The notes beneath the pieces are model-generated. The model worked only from the letters and a program-made list of their open reading frames with translations. It made no database searches and was not told the origin of the DNA. DNA of 64,000 nt from positions 1 through 64,000 of the forward strand of contig NZ_JASXSH010000010.1 of the NCBI RefSeq assembly GCF_030315745.1. The letters run 5' to 3'. This DNA comes from Gordonia heveisoli. GTDB taxonomy: Bacteria > Actinomycetota > Actinomycetes > Mycobacteriales > Mycobacteriaceae. The translations under genes and the position numbers were made by a program. Shown here piece after piece: positions 49,246-57,900 of the stretch (position 1 is the first letter of the stretch; every line of letters begins with the position of its first letter).

Positions 49246-49668
49246 ATGACTGCGAACGCTGAATTGAGCCCCGAGGGTTGGGTCCGAAAGCAAACCGAGG
49301 AGATTCTGGCGACCGGTACCACCGACAGCGTCGGCATCGACGGACGCAAGGTGGTGCTGTTCACGACCACCGGCGCGAAGTCCGGTAAGCGACGCTATGT
49401 CCCGCTGATGCGGGTCGAGGAGAACGGCAAGTACGCGATGGTGGCCTCCAAGGGTGGCGCTCCCGAGCATCCGGTGTGGTACCACAACGTCAAGGCCAAT
49501 CCGTCGGTCACCGTCCAGGACGGAACCGAGGTCAGCGAGCTGACCGCACGTGAGGTATCCGGCGAGGAACGCGACCACTGGTGGACGCTGGCAGTGGCCG
49601 CCTTCCCGCCCTATGCGGAATATCAGACGAAGACCGATCGGCAGATCCCGGTGTTCGTCCTGGAGTGA
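49246..49668 (+). CDS. Deazaflavin (F420)-dependent nitroreductase-family protein
   Basis: A 140-residue split beta-barrel protein of the Ddn/DUF385 family, which uses F420H2 as reductant in actinobacteria. The signature LFTTTGAKSGKRRYVPLMRV is followed by YAMVASKGGAPEHPVWYHNVKANP and the closing TDRQIPVFVLE. The start MTANAELSPEGW at ATG 49246 gives the usual family length. It converges with the PQQ-like membrane protein, 15 bases away. Confidence 0.87.
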   Translation: MTANAELSPEGWVRKQTEEILATGTTDSVGIDGRKVVLFTTTGAKSGKRRYVPLMRVEENGKYAMVASKGGAPEHPVWYHNVKANPSVTVQDGTEVSELTAREVSGEERDHWWTLAVAAFPPYAEYQTKTDRQIPVFVLE

Positions 49669-49683
49669 GCAGGCGTCGTCCGC

Positions 49684-51246
49684 CTACTCGCGTAGGCCGA
49701 CAACCTCGAGCGCGTCGTCGCGCCGACGGCAGAGGACCAGTACCGCGCCGGGTGCCGGCACGACACGCATGATCAGCTCGGGATTGCCATACCGATCGGG
49801 GCTGCACGGTGGGGTGGTGGCAGTCTCCATCGTCCCGGTCGCCGGATCGATGGTGGTGAGTTCGTCGTAGTCGGGGACGACGACGAACAGGTCGCCCACC
49901 GTGGTGATGAGCTCGGGGTACACCGTCCGCGACAGCGTGTGGATCTGTGTGTGATGGGACCGGAATGACCTGATCACGATGCGGCGGTCGCCGAGCGAGT
50001 TCGAGGTCAATGCCAGCGTGCCAGTGGGGCCGGGCGCAGCGTACGGCAATTCGCCAGGCGCCCGGAATTCGTCGACCCGGGTCAGTGCGCCGTCGGTCAC
50101 GATCACGTCCGTGACGTCCGAGGTGCCGGTGGGGGCAATGAGGAATGCCAGGTGGTCGTCGTCGAGCGCTGTCACCCTCAGGACCTCCCCGGCCGGTAGC
50201 GGCTGGGGCAGGGTCGTGTCGTGGCCGTCGGCCCGGTTGGTGAGGCGCAGCACCCCGTCGGAGCATTCGGCGACCACCGTGCGCGTTGTCCCCGTGCCGC
50301 AGTTCCCGGTCCTGCTCTGCGTGTCGGACGACGGACTCCGGCGGCGGATCTCGCCGGTCACCGAGTCGAGGCCGACGCGCACGCCCGATGCCACCGCCTC
50401 CACGACGCCGTCCTGGGTGACGGTCAATGCCGGCCTGCGGTCGGCGTGGGTCCGGCCGATGTCGGCGAAGTCGAACGACCAGCGTGGCTGCCCGGTGATG
50501 CCGTCGAAGGCGCGGACGACAGTACCGTCGGCGACGACGAAACCGGTGCCGGCCGTGACAAAGTTGTGGTCGAGATCGAACGCGGGTAGCCGCAGGCGGT
50601 AGTCCACCGATCCGAGCTGGTCGGGGTACGGTGGTACTGCTTGAGGTGCAACGGTATTCGACTTCCATGGATGTGCGTAGCCGTGTGCGACGACGACCGA
50701 TGTCGGTACGGCGACCAGTACGACGAGACCTGCGATCAGGGCCGAGGTCCAGGACCTGCCGGGGAGTGTGCGTGCCGGGATCGCCAGTACCGATATCAGC
50801 GCGACGATGCCGCAGACCGCGCCGGTCACGGCGTAGATCGTTGCGCCATTGCTGTCGAAGGAACTGCTCACGTCGGCGTCGTCGGTGGCTGCCCCGATCG
50901 CGATCCAGGCGGTGATCGCAGTGCCGAGTGCGAGTAGCGCGCACAGCGGCCACACGATGATCCGCGCTGTCGTGTTCACGACCGCGAGTATCGAAAGCGC
51001 GGCGGCCCCGGATCCGAGTGCGGCGATGGCTGTGGCCATGACTGCCTTACCGCCGGAGCCTGCGGAGAACAGGTCCCCGCGGATAGCGACCGCGACCATC
51101 CCGAAGACCATGGCCAGTGCCGCGGAGGTGACGGCCAGGGTGCTGATGGCCGGTCCTGCCGTCCGCAGCAGCGATCCGACGCGTGCGGCGACAGTCGGCT
51201 TCCGCTGAATGCGGCCGGGAACTCGCGCTGTGTTCTGTGTTGGCAC
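49684..51246 (-). CDS. Membrane protein with PQQ-like beta-propeller domain
   Basis: A 520-residue protein. Four to five transmembrane helices lie in residues about 30-190 (for example AISTLAVTSAALAMVFGMVAV and ALIAGLVVLVAVPTSVVVAHG). The extracytoplasmic C-terminal 320 residues contain PQQ/YVTN-like beta-propeller blades (VVRAFDGITGQPRWSFDFADI, VRVGLDSVTGEIRRR, LTTIDPATGTMETA). Function is unknown; such proteins may sense or scaffold at the membrane. There is no close operon partner. Confidence 0.75.
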   Translation of the reverse strand: MPTQNTARVPGRIQRKPTVAARVGSLLRTAGPAISTLAVTSAALAMVFGMVAVAIRGDLFSAGSGGKAVMATAIAALGSGAAALSILAVVNTTARIIVWPLCALLALGTAITAWIAIGAATDDADVSSSFDSNGATIYAVTGAVCGIVALISVLAIPARTLPGRSWTSALIAGLVVLVAVPTSVVVAHGYAHPWKSNTVAPQAVPPYPDQLGSVDYRLRLPAFDLDHNFVTAGTGFVVADGTVVRAFDGITGQPRWSFDFADIGRTHADRRPALTVTQDGVVEAVASGVRVGLDSVTGEIRRRSPSSDTQSRTGNCGTGTTRTVVAECSDGVLRLTNRADGHDTTLPQPLPAGEVLRVTALDDDHLAFLIAPTGTSDVTDVIVTDGALTRVDEFRAPGELPYAAPGPTGTLALTSNSLGDRRIVIRSFRSHHTQIHTLSRTVYPELITTVGDLFVVVPDYDELTTIDPATGTMETATTPPCSPDRYGNPELIMRVVPAPGAVLVLCRRRDDALEVVGLRE

Positions 51247-51353
51247 CGATGCAGGATATCGAATCGCGCGCTATGCCTCGCTTGTCCGAATGGCCACAGG
51301 AGTACGGATCCGCAGGGGCCGGTGGTGGCCGGGGTGGCATACCCGCTGGCTGG

Positions 51354-52415
51354 TCACCGCGTCGGATGGGACGGGTAGGCGTGGATCAGCGCCGTCGCGA
51401 GTCTGGGTACCCGATGGGTGAGCTCGTGTTCTGCGTCGTGCGCGATTGTATGGGCTTGTGCGAGATGAAGGTTCGGGTCGACGTCGAGTTCGGCGTCGGC
51501 ATGTAGCCGGTGTCCGATCCACCGCATGCGGACGCTTCGAACGGCGATGACACCGGGCTGCTCGGCAAGCGCGTGTTCGGCGATCTCGACCAGATGTGGA
51601 TCGACGCCGTCGAGCAGACGGCGGAAGACGTCCCGAAGCGCGGTGCGCAGGACAGCCAGGATGGCCACCGTGATGACCAGTCCGACGATCGGGTCGGCGA
51701 GCGGGAAACCGGCCGCGACTCCACCCGCACCGATCAGCACGGCGAGCGAGGTGAAGCCGTCGGTGCGTGCGTGCAGGCCGTCGGCGACGAGCGCCGCCGA
51801 CCCGATCCGGCGCCCGACCCGGATGCGATAGAGCGCCACCCACTCATTGCCGATGAAGCCCACCAGTCCGGCAAGCGCCACCCATCCAAGGTGCTCGATC
51901 GTGTGTGGATGGATCAGCCGGATGATCGCCTCATATCCCGCGACGATCGCCGACAGTGCGATCATCGCGACGACGAACAGTCCGGCGAGATCCTCGACGC
52001 GTCCGTATCCGTAGGTGTATCGGCGCGTGGCCGGCCGCGTCCCCAACGCGAACGCGGCCCACAGTGGCACGGCGGTCAGCGCGTCGGAGAAGTTGTGAAT
52101 GGTGTCCGCGGCCAAGGCGACCGAACCCGACGCCACCACGATCAGCGCCTGCGCCACGGCGGTGATACCGAGGACCAGCAGGCTGATCTTCACGGCTCGG
52201 ATGCCGGTGCGCGACGACTCCAGCTCGTCGTCGATGCTGTCGGCGGCATCGTGGGAATGTGGCGCGAAGATTTCGGTCACGACGCCCACGAATCCGTGCC
52301 GGTGTGTGTGGTCGCCATGGCTGTGCCGGTGATGCTGGTCGTGCTCATGTTGGGGATCGTGCAGGTGTGAATGAGGCTGTGCCGGATCGTTTTTCAGATG
52401 TGTCATGGCCGTCAT
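51354..52415 (-). CDS. Cation diffusion facilitator metal exporter
   Basis: A 353-residue CDF-family Zn/Cd/Co efflux protein. Residues about 13-45 are very His-rich (HSHLHDPQHEHDQHHRHSHG), a likely metal-binding cytosolic tail. The transmembrane part has the two metal-site motifs HNFSD and HARTD, the HxxxD pairs of Zn2+-type CDFs. A short cytosolic C-terminal domain follows (VIAVRSVRMRWIGHRLHADAELDVD). ATG 52415 overlaps the ArsR stop by four bases, so it is co-translated with its presumed metal-responsive repressor. Confidence 0.92.
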   Translation of the reverse strand: MTAMTHLKNDPAQPHSHLHDPQHEHDQHHRHSHGDHTHRHGFVGVVTEIFAPHSHDAADSIDDELESSRTGIRAVKISLLVLGITAVAQALIVVASGSVALAADTIHNFSDALTAVPLWAAFALGTRPATRRYTYGYGRVEDLAGLFVVAMIALSAIVAGYEAIIRLIHPHTIEHLGWVALAGLVGFIGNEWVALYRIRVGRRIGSAALVADGLHARTDGFTSLAVLIGAGGVAAGFPLADPIVGLVITVAILAVLRTALRDVFRRLLDGVDPHLVEIAEHALAEQPGVIAVRSVRMRWIGHRLHADAELDVDPNLHLAQAHTIAHDAEHELTHRVPRLATALIHAYPSHPTR

Positions 52416-52795
52416 GCCTCGATGTCGGGGGTGCCGGCGACCGGGCGCAATGCCGAGCCGGTCCGGTGATGGGCGGGCAATCCGGGGCTGGCGTGTTCGG
52501 CGTTGAGGACGGCGTCGATGACCAGCCGCTCCACATGGTCGTTCGGCAGGCTGTAGTAGATCGTCGTTCCCGCGCGGCGGGTATGTACCAGCCGTGCCAT
52601 GCGGAGCTTGGCCAGATGCTGCGACACCGACGGGCCCGGCTTGCCCACCGCATCGGCGAGTGCATTGACCGACATCTCGCCGTGCGAGAGTGCCCACAGC
52701 AACTGAATGCGGGTCGGATCGGCGAGCATTCGGAAGACCTCGACCGCCAGACTCACCTGTTCGTCGGGGACCGGTGAGTAGTTATCTGCATTCAT
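52412..52795 (-). CDS. ArsR/SmtB-family metal-responsive repressor
   Basis: A 127-residue winged-helix repressor. The recognition region reads MSVNALADAVGKPGPSVSQHLAKLRMARLV and the wing RRAGTTIYYSL. A possible alpha5-type metal site lies in NDHVERLVIDAVLNAEH, and the C-terminus has an extra HH pair; there is no CxC arsenic site in the DNA-binding helix, which favours Zn, Cd, Ni or Co. It is the first gene of the CDF operon. A palindrome overlaps its start codon. Confidence 0.9.
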   Translation of the reverse strand: MNADNYSPVPDEQVSLAVEVFRMLADPTRIQLLWALSHGEMSVNALADAVGKPGPSVSQHLAKLRMARLVHTRRAGTTIYYSLPNDHVERLVIDAVLNAEHASPGLPAHHRTGSALRPVAGTPDIEA

Positions 52796-52805
52796 ACGCA
52801 GATAA
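52782..52805. promoter_or_regulatory. Palindrome over the arsR start
   Basis: TTATCTGC (52782-52789) and GCAGATAA (52798-52805) form a perfect 8-bp inverted repeat around an 8-base spacer that contains the arsR start codon (52793-52795). Imperfect dyads of this size are typical ArsR/SmtB operators. Confidence 0.65.
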
Positions 52806-52876
52806 TAACTCTAACGGCCGGCCTTCTCAGCACTCAGGAACTCACCCGCAGGGGAGTTGCATCCAGCATGCGGTGA

Positions 52877-53758
52877 TCACCGGAAGTACGACGCGACGCC
52901 CAGGTAGGGGATCTGGCCGGTGGGGCTTGCCGCGCTCGCGCGCGCGACCGCCGACGGGATCGGCGCCCAGTAGGCGGGCATCTGCGCGGCCAGCGACGGC
53001 TTCACGATGTAGATGAGCGCAAAGTTCACGATCCACAGTGGCGGAGCCATCGACATGCCCACTGTCGCACTCACGCCGTTCTTGGTGTTGGTGACCAGCT
53101 GTGCGGCTCCGGACATCTGTTGCGCGGCAAAGCCGAAGGCCGCCTCGACGGTATATGCCGAGCGGTACAGCGCGACGAGCGAATGGGTGGCGCCATTGGC
53201 GCGCAGCCAGTTTCCGACATACCCCCCGGGTGCGATCAATGTGTTCACCTGGCGTGTGGGCGCCGTAGCATTGGCCGGGCTCTGCAGGAGGCCGCCGGTC
53301 GTCACGTAGAGGCCGTAACTGCCGAGTACGGAGGTGACGACGCGGCCATTGACCTTCGAATACATCGGCCGCCCACGGGTGTTGGTGAGGATGCGGATGC
53401 AGGCGTCGATCGTCGTGGCGGCCGACCGCGATCCTCCGATGCCGCCACCGGTCACCAACGCGCGATACTGGCGATCGGAGAGAGCGTCACCGCGACCGAG
53501 TCCGATGCGCGCCGCGAGTTCATCGGCGGCCCGCTGGCCGAGGGGCTGATTCAGTTGATCCGGACGCATCAGCCTGGGTGGTGCCAGCGGTGCGTATGCG
53601 GGTGCGCCGTTGAAGGGGAGCGCGAAACCGGTATCGGGGTCGGCCGGCCGTGCCGCCGCGACCGGCGCTGTCGCGGTCATCGACGCGACGAGCAGCAGCG
53701 ATGCTCCGATCAGACCGAGGAAGGTAGTCGTCGGCGCACGGCGGTTGACCTGACGCAT
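52877..53758 (-). CDS. Secreted protein of unknown function
   Basis: A 293-residue exported protein. The signal peptide has hydrophobic core FLGLIGASLLLVASMTATAPVA and a likely cleavage near AAARPA (about residue 37). The mature part contains a segment with two cysteine-poor repeats and a moderately hydrophobic middle (PPLWIVNFALIYIVKPSLAA); no known domain is recognised. ATG 53758 is preferred over the adjacent GTG 53761 because GGAGGT precedes it by 5-6 bases. Confidence 0.65.
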   Translation of the reverse strand: MRQVNRRAPTTTFLGLIGASLLLVASMTATAPVAAARPADPDTGFALPFNGAPAYAPLAPPRLMRPDQLNQPLGQRAADELAARIGLGRGDALSDRQYRALVTGGGIGGSRSAATTIDACIRILTNTRGRPMYSKVNGRVVTSVLGSYGLYVTTGGLLQSPANATAPTRQVNTLIAPGGYVGNWLRANGATHSLVALYRSAYTVEAAFGFAAQQMSGAAQLVTNTKNGVSATVGMSMAPPLWIVNFALIYIVKPSLAAQMPAYWAPIPSAVARASAASPTGQIPYLGVASYFR

Positions 53759-53875
53759 CACGCACCTCCACGGGTGGATGTGACCTGATTCACACTCGCG
53801 ATCGATTCAAGACCGCCTACGCGGCGGTGTCAAGAAATCGATCGCCCGTGAATGCTCAGGGCGCCAGGGATGCGG

Positions 53876-54928
53876 TCAGGAGAAGCGGATGGTCGCGGTG
53901 GCCAGGCCGAAGATCTTGCGGCCGCCCGACTTGGCGACGACGATGACGACGCCGGTCCGCGTCTCGGGATCGAGCGACTTGATCCGTCCGCTGAACTCGA
54001 TCTCCCCGCCGTCGGTGGCGGACACGATCACCGGCTGCGACAGGCGCACGGCGTATCGGGTAACCGCACCGGGGTCACCCGACCATGCGGAGACAAAGCC
54101 CGCTCCGAGTCCCATGCTGAGCATGCCGTGGGCGATCACGTCGGGCAGACCGGCGAGTTTGGCGATCTCCTCATCCCAGTGGATGGGGTTCGCGTCGCCG
54201 GCGATACCGCCGTAGTTGACCAGGTCACCGCGGGAGAGACGCACCTGTTTGGTCGGCAACTCGTCGCCGACCGACAACTCGTCGAAGGACCGGGTCCCCG
54301 GGGTGCGCCCGGAATCAGTGGCGATGCGGATCTCGTCGTCGCCGCGGACGGTCTTCACGTACTCGATCGGGATGTCGTCATGGGTGAACATGGTGACGTC
54401 ATGCATGATCACCCGGCGAACGGCCTGGCTGATGCCAGGATCGACCTCTTCGGCCGCCACCCCGACGACGGTCGTGTGCATGGTGTGTACGGTCTCGCCG
54501 GCCGCGTCCCGGCAGGTGTTGGTGACGGTGATGAGGTCCTTGCCTGCGATCCGCCGCACGCTCGACAGCTCGACGTCGGTGCTCAGTTCGTCTCCGGCGA
54601 CGATCGGCCGGTGCTGTTCGAAGACCTGTTCGGTCTGCACATAGGTGTCGTACCCGACGATCACGGACTCGAAGAGGTCGCGGTTGGCGGCCATCGCCGG
54701 GATCGAGGTGAAGGTCAGCGGCGTGACGAGACCCGAATAGCCCAGCGCAGCAGCGGCTTCGGGCTCCCAGTGGGCTGGGTGGTAGTCCTGTACGGCGCGC
54801 GCGTACTCGCGGACCTTCTCCCGCGCTACCTGGTAGTTCCGGTCGCTCACGTAGTAATGCCCGACACGAGCCTGAAGATCGGGGGCGTCGGCTGCGGTGG
54901 CGGCTGGTTCTGTGGTAGTGGAGGTCAC
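53876..54928 (-). CDS. Fused (3R)-hydroxyacyl-ACP dehydratase HadA/HadB
   Basis: A 350-residue double hotdog protein. The N-terminal half (about 15-165) resembles HadA (VGHYYVSDRNYQVAREKVREYARAV; YSGLVTPLTFTSIPA). The C-terminal half (about 200-350) is a MaoC/HadB-type domain with the hydratase motif YGGIAGDANPIHWDEEIAK, containing catalytic Asp and His. HadAB dehydrates (3R)-hydroxyacyl-ACP in mycolic-acid FAS-II; in mycobacteria the subunits are separate. The start is GTG 54928. It lies 50 bases after the small NRPS, on the same strand, so it may share its transcript. A use in acyl-chain supply to the NRPS is only inference. Confidence 0.85.
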   Translation of the reverse strand: MTSTTTEPAATAADAPDLQARVGHYYVSDRNYQVAREKVREYARAVQDYHPAHWEPEAAAALGYSGLVTPLTFTSIPAMAANRDLFESVIVGYDTYVQTEQVFEQHRPIVAGDELSTDVELSSVRRIAGKDLITVTNTCRDAAGETVHTMHTTVVGVAAEEVDPGISQAVRRVIMHDVTMFTHDDIPIEYVKTVRGDDEIRIATDSGRTPGTRSFDELSVGDELPTKQVRLSRGDLVNYGGIAGDANPIHWDEEIAKLAGLPDVIAHGMLSMGLGAGFVSAWSGDPGAVTRYAVRLSQPVIVSATDGGEIEFSGRIKSLDPETRTGVVIVVAKSGGRKIFGLATATIRFS

Positions 54929-54978
54929 CGCCAAAGGATAGTGCGTATCGGCCGGGAGACGAAGTCGCGTGCCCCCGG

Positions 54979-57900
54979 TCACACGTGCGACAACATCCCG
55001 GCGACGAGCCCGCGGACGGTTTCGTCATCGAACAGGGCGGTCGCGTAGAGCACCTCGATCTGTCCGTCCTGGCCGTCGTGTGATGCGGTGACCGCGATGT
55101 GCAGGTCGCATTTGGCGTGGTCGACCGGCAGTGGCTGAGCATGAACGCCCTGGCCGAAAGCGCCGACGAAGGCGTCCGGACCGGTGTCAGCGGTGAGCAT
55201 GACCTGGAACAACGGGTGTGCGTCGGGCCGGTGGGCGCCGAGTTCGGCGACGAGGTCGGGTAGCGGTAGCCGCGCGTGAGCATAGGCGCGGTTCTCCGCG
55301 GCGCCGACGTCGGCGATCGTCTTCGCGTGATCCGGGTGGACGTCGCAGACCACCGGGACGGTGATCACGAACATGCCGACGGTGTCATCGAACCGTCGGT
55401 CGGTACGACCGGAGACGAGCGCACCGATCGGTATCCGGCTCCGGCCCGTGACGGAGGCCAGCCGACGGGCGAGGGCGGCACGCAGGATGGTCAGCGGTGC
55501 GGTTCGGTGGTGTGCGGCCGCGTCGATGATGCGCGCCCAGGTCGGCCCGGAAAGGCGGATGTGGGCGCGTGCGGCCGTCGGCTGCCACCGCGCCGGCCGC
55601 GGCCGATCGGTGTGGCCGTTCAAGGTGACGATCTCGCCGAGTTCCCGGCGCCAGAATTCGAGGTCGGCGGACCGCGTGTCCGTCTCCACGGCGCATGCGC
55701 GACGGCAGTAGGCGGCGTAGTCGAGATGTCGGCCGACGTCCTGAGCGTCCCGGTCGAGTTCGGTGAACAGGGTCCGTCCGAGCAGTCCGAGTGAGTGTCC
55801 GTCCACCGCGATGTGGTGGAAGACGATCGCGATGTGGGTGCTGGTGGTGGTGTGTGCGACCGCGACGCGGAGCGGATACCGCTCGGCGAGGTCGATGGGT
55901 CGATGGAGGCGAGTACGCGCCCACGCGGCCGGGTCCGGCTCCGGAATGTCCGGGAGATCGAACTCGCCGCCCGGATCGACGTCGTCGACCTGCCAGCGGG
56001 TGGGATCGGGGACCGGGTCGATGGTCATGGTGTCGGCCGTGTGCCGCGAACGCAGCGAGTCGTGGCGTGTGAGGAGACTCTCGACGCCGGCCTCGATGAG
56101 CGTCGTGGGGACCTGCCCGTCGATGGTCAGCAGGAACGGGATCAGGTTCGCGATCCCGGTGTCTGGCAGGTCGATACTGCGTTGGGCCGGTGCGGGCCGG
56201 ATACGGATCACCTCGTCGGCGGGCGGGTCATCGTCGGTGATGGGCTCACCGGTTGCTTCGGCGGCTACGAGTTGTGCCGCCAACGATCGCGGGGTCGGGG
56301 CCTCGAAGACGTCGCGGACGCCCAGATGCTGTCCGGTCTGTGCATTCACCGCGGCGGCGATCCGGGTAGCCGCCAGGGAATCGCCGCCGAGATCGAAGAA
56401 GTCCGCGGTCACGCTGAGTGGGGAGGTGTGGCCGAGTGCGTCGCGGAACGCGGCGACCAGCAACTCCTCACCGGCGGTGGCGGGCGGTTCGACGGGGCCG
56501 CGAACACCTGAGGGCGGAGCGGGTAGTCGTGTGTGGTCGACCTTGTTGTGCACGGTCATCGGGAGCGCGTCGACCACCGTCAGGGACGTGGGCATGAGAT
56601 GTGCCGGGGCGCTGCGAGCCAGCGCCCTGCGGACATCGACGATCGGCGTGCACTCCTCCGCGAGGACGACGTAGGCGTGGATGCGGGTGCGATCGTCGTC
56701 GACCGTCGCGACCGTGGTCGCCGCACGCACCAGCCCGGTACGCAGGAGAGCCGCGTCGACGTCGCCGAGTTCGATGCGTACCCCGTGGACTTTGACCTGC
56801 CGGTCGACGCGACCGAGGAAGATGAGGTCACCCGACGCTTCCACGCGCACCCGGTCGCCGGTGCGATACATGCGCGCGCCCAGCGGGCCGAATGGGTCGG
56901 CGACGAAGCGGGTTGCGTTCTCTGCGGGGCGATTCCGATATCCCATGGCGAGGCTGGGGCCGCTGATGTGGAGTTCACCCTCACCGTCGGCCGGAACGGG
57001 GAGCAGACGGCGGTCGAGTACTCGGGCAGTCACGCCGCTCATCGGGTATCCGAGAGGCACATGATCGCCGACATCTTCGGCGGCGATGACGTCGGTGAGT
57101 AGGACACTGCAGGTCGTCTCGGTCGGACCATAGGCGCAGCGCAGGATGACCGCACTCGACCATGCGGCGATCAGCGGCGCCGGACAGCGGTCGCCGCCGA
57201 CGACGAGGTGGGTGAGGTCGGGGAGTTGTTCGGGGCGGAGAGTGGCCAACAGCGCGGGGGTGATTAGTAGGTGCGTCACCCGCAGATCGTGGAGGGCGTC
57301 GGCGAGGTCGGGACCGGCGGCGTTCTTCGGGGGGATCACGGCGAGAGTGGCGCGCCGCCTGGCCGCCGCCACCATCTCGACGATCGCCGTATCGAAACCG
57401 GGGGAGGCCAGGTGGGCCATGACGTTCGACGGGTGCAGATCGTAGGTGTTGTCGATCTCGTCGATCAGATCGGCGATCCCACAATGGGTGACCACGACTC
57501 CCTTCGGGACCCCGGTCGACCCGGAGGTGTACATCAGGTAGGCGGGGGAGTTCGGCGCGGTCAGCGTCGGAACCGCCGGGCCCGCTTGGGCCGGAGGATC
57601 GTTCTCGGTGACCTCGACGAGTATCTCGCCGGGCATATCCTCCGGGGGTGGGCCGTGGTGGAGGATCAGGCGCGGCTGGGCGTCGGTAAGGATTCGCCGG
57701 CGCCGTTCGGCCGGATGCGCTGGGTCGATCGGGACCACGCAGGCGCCGGCGAACATTACCGCCCAGAAAGCGATGACGCTGTACCGGCCGCGCGGCATGA
57801 CAACCGCCACCGGGTCACCCGGCCGAACGCCGGAAGCGCGGATCCGGTTGCCGAGATTGCTTGCCCGGGATGCGAGTTCGCCGTAGGTCAGCGTCCCGGC

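Noticed and set aside
53812..53828. Terminator after the fused HadAB gene
   Set aside because: ACCGCC-N5-GGCGGT is only 6 bp with no T run; too weak to list.
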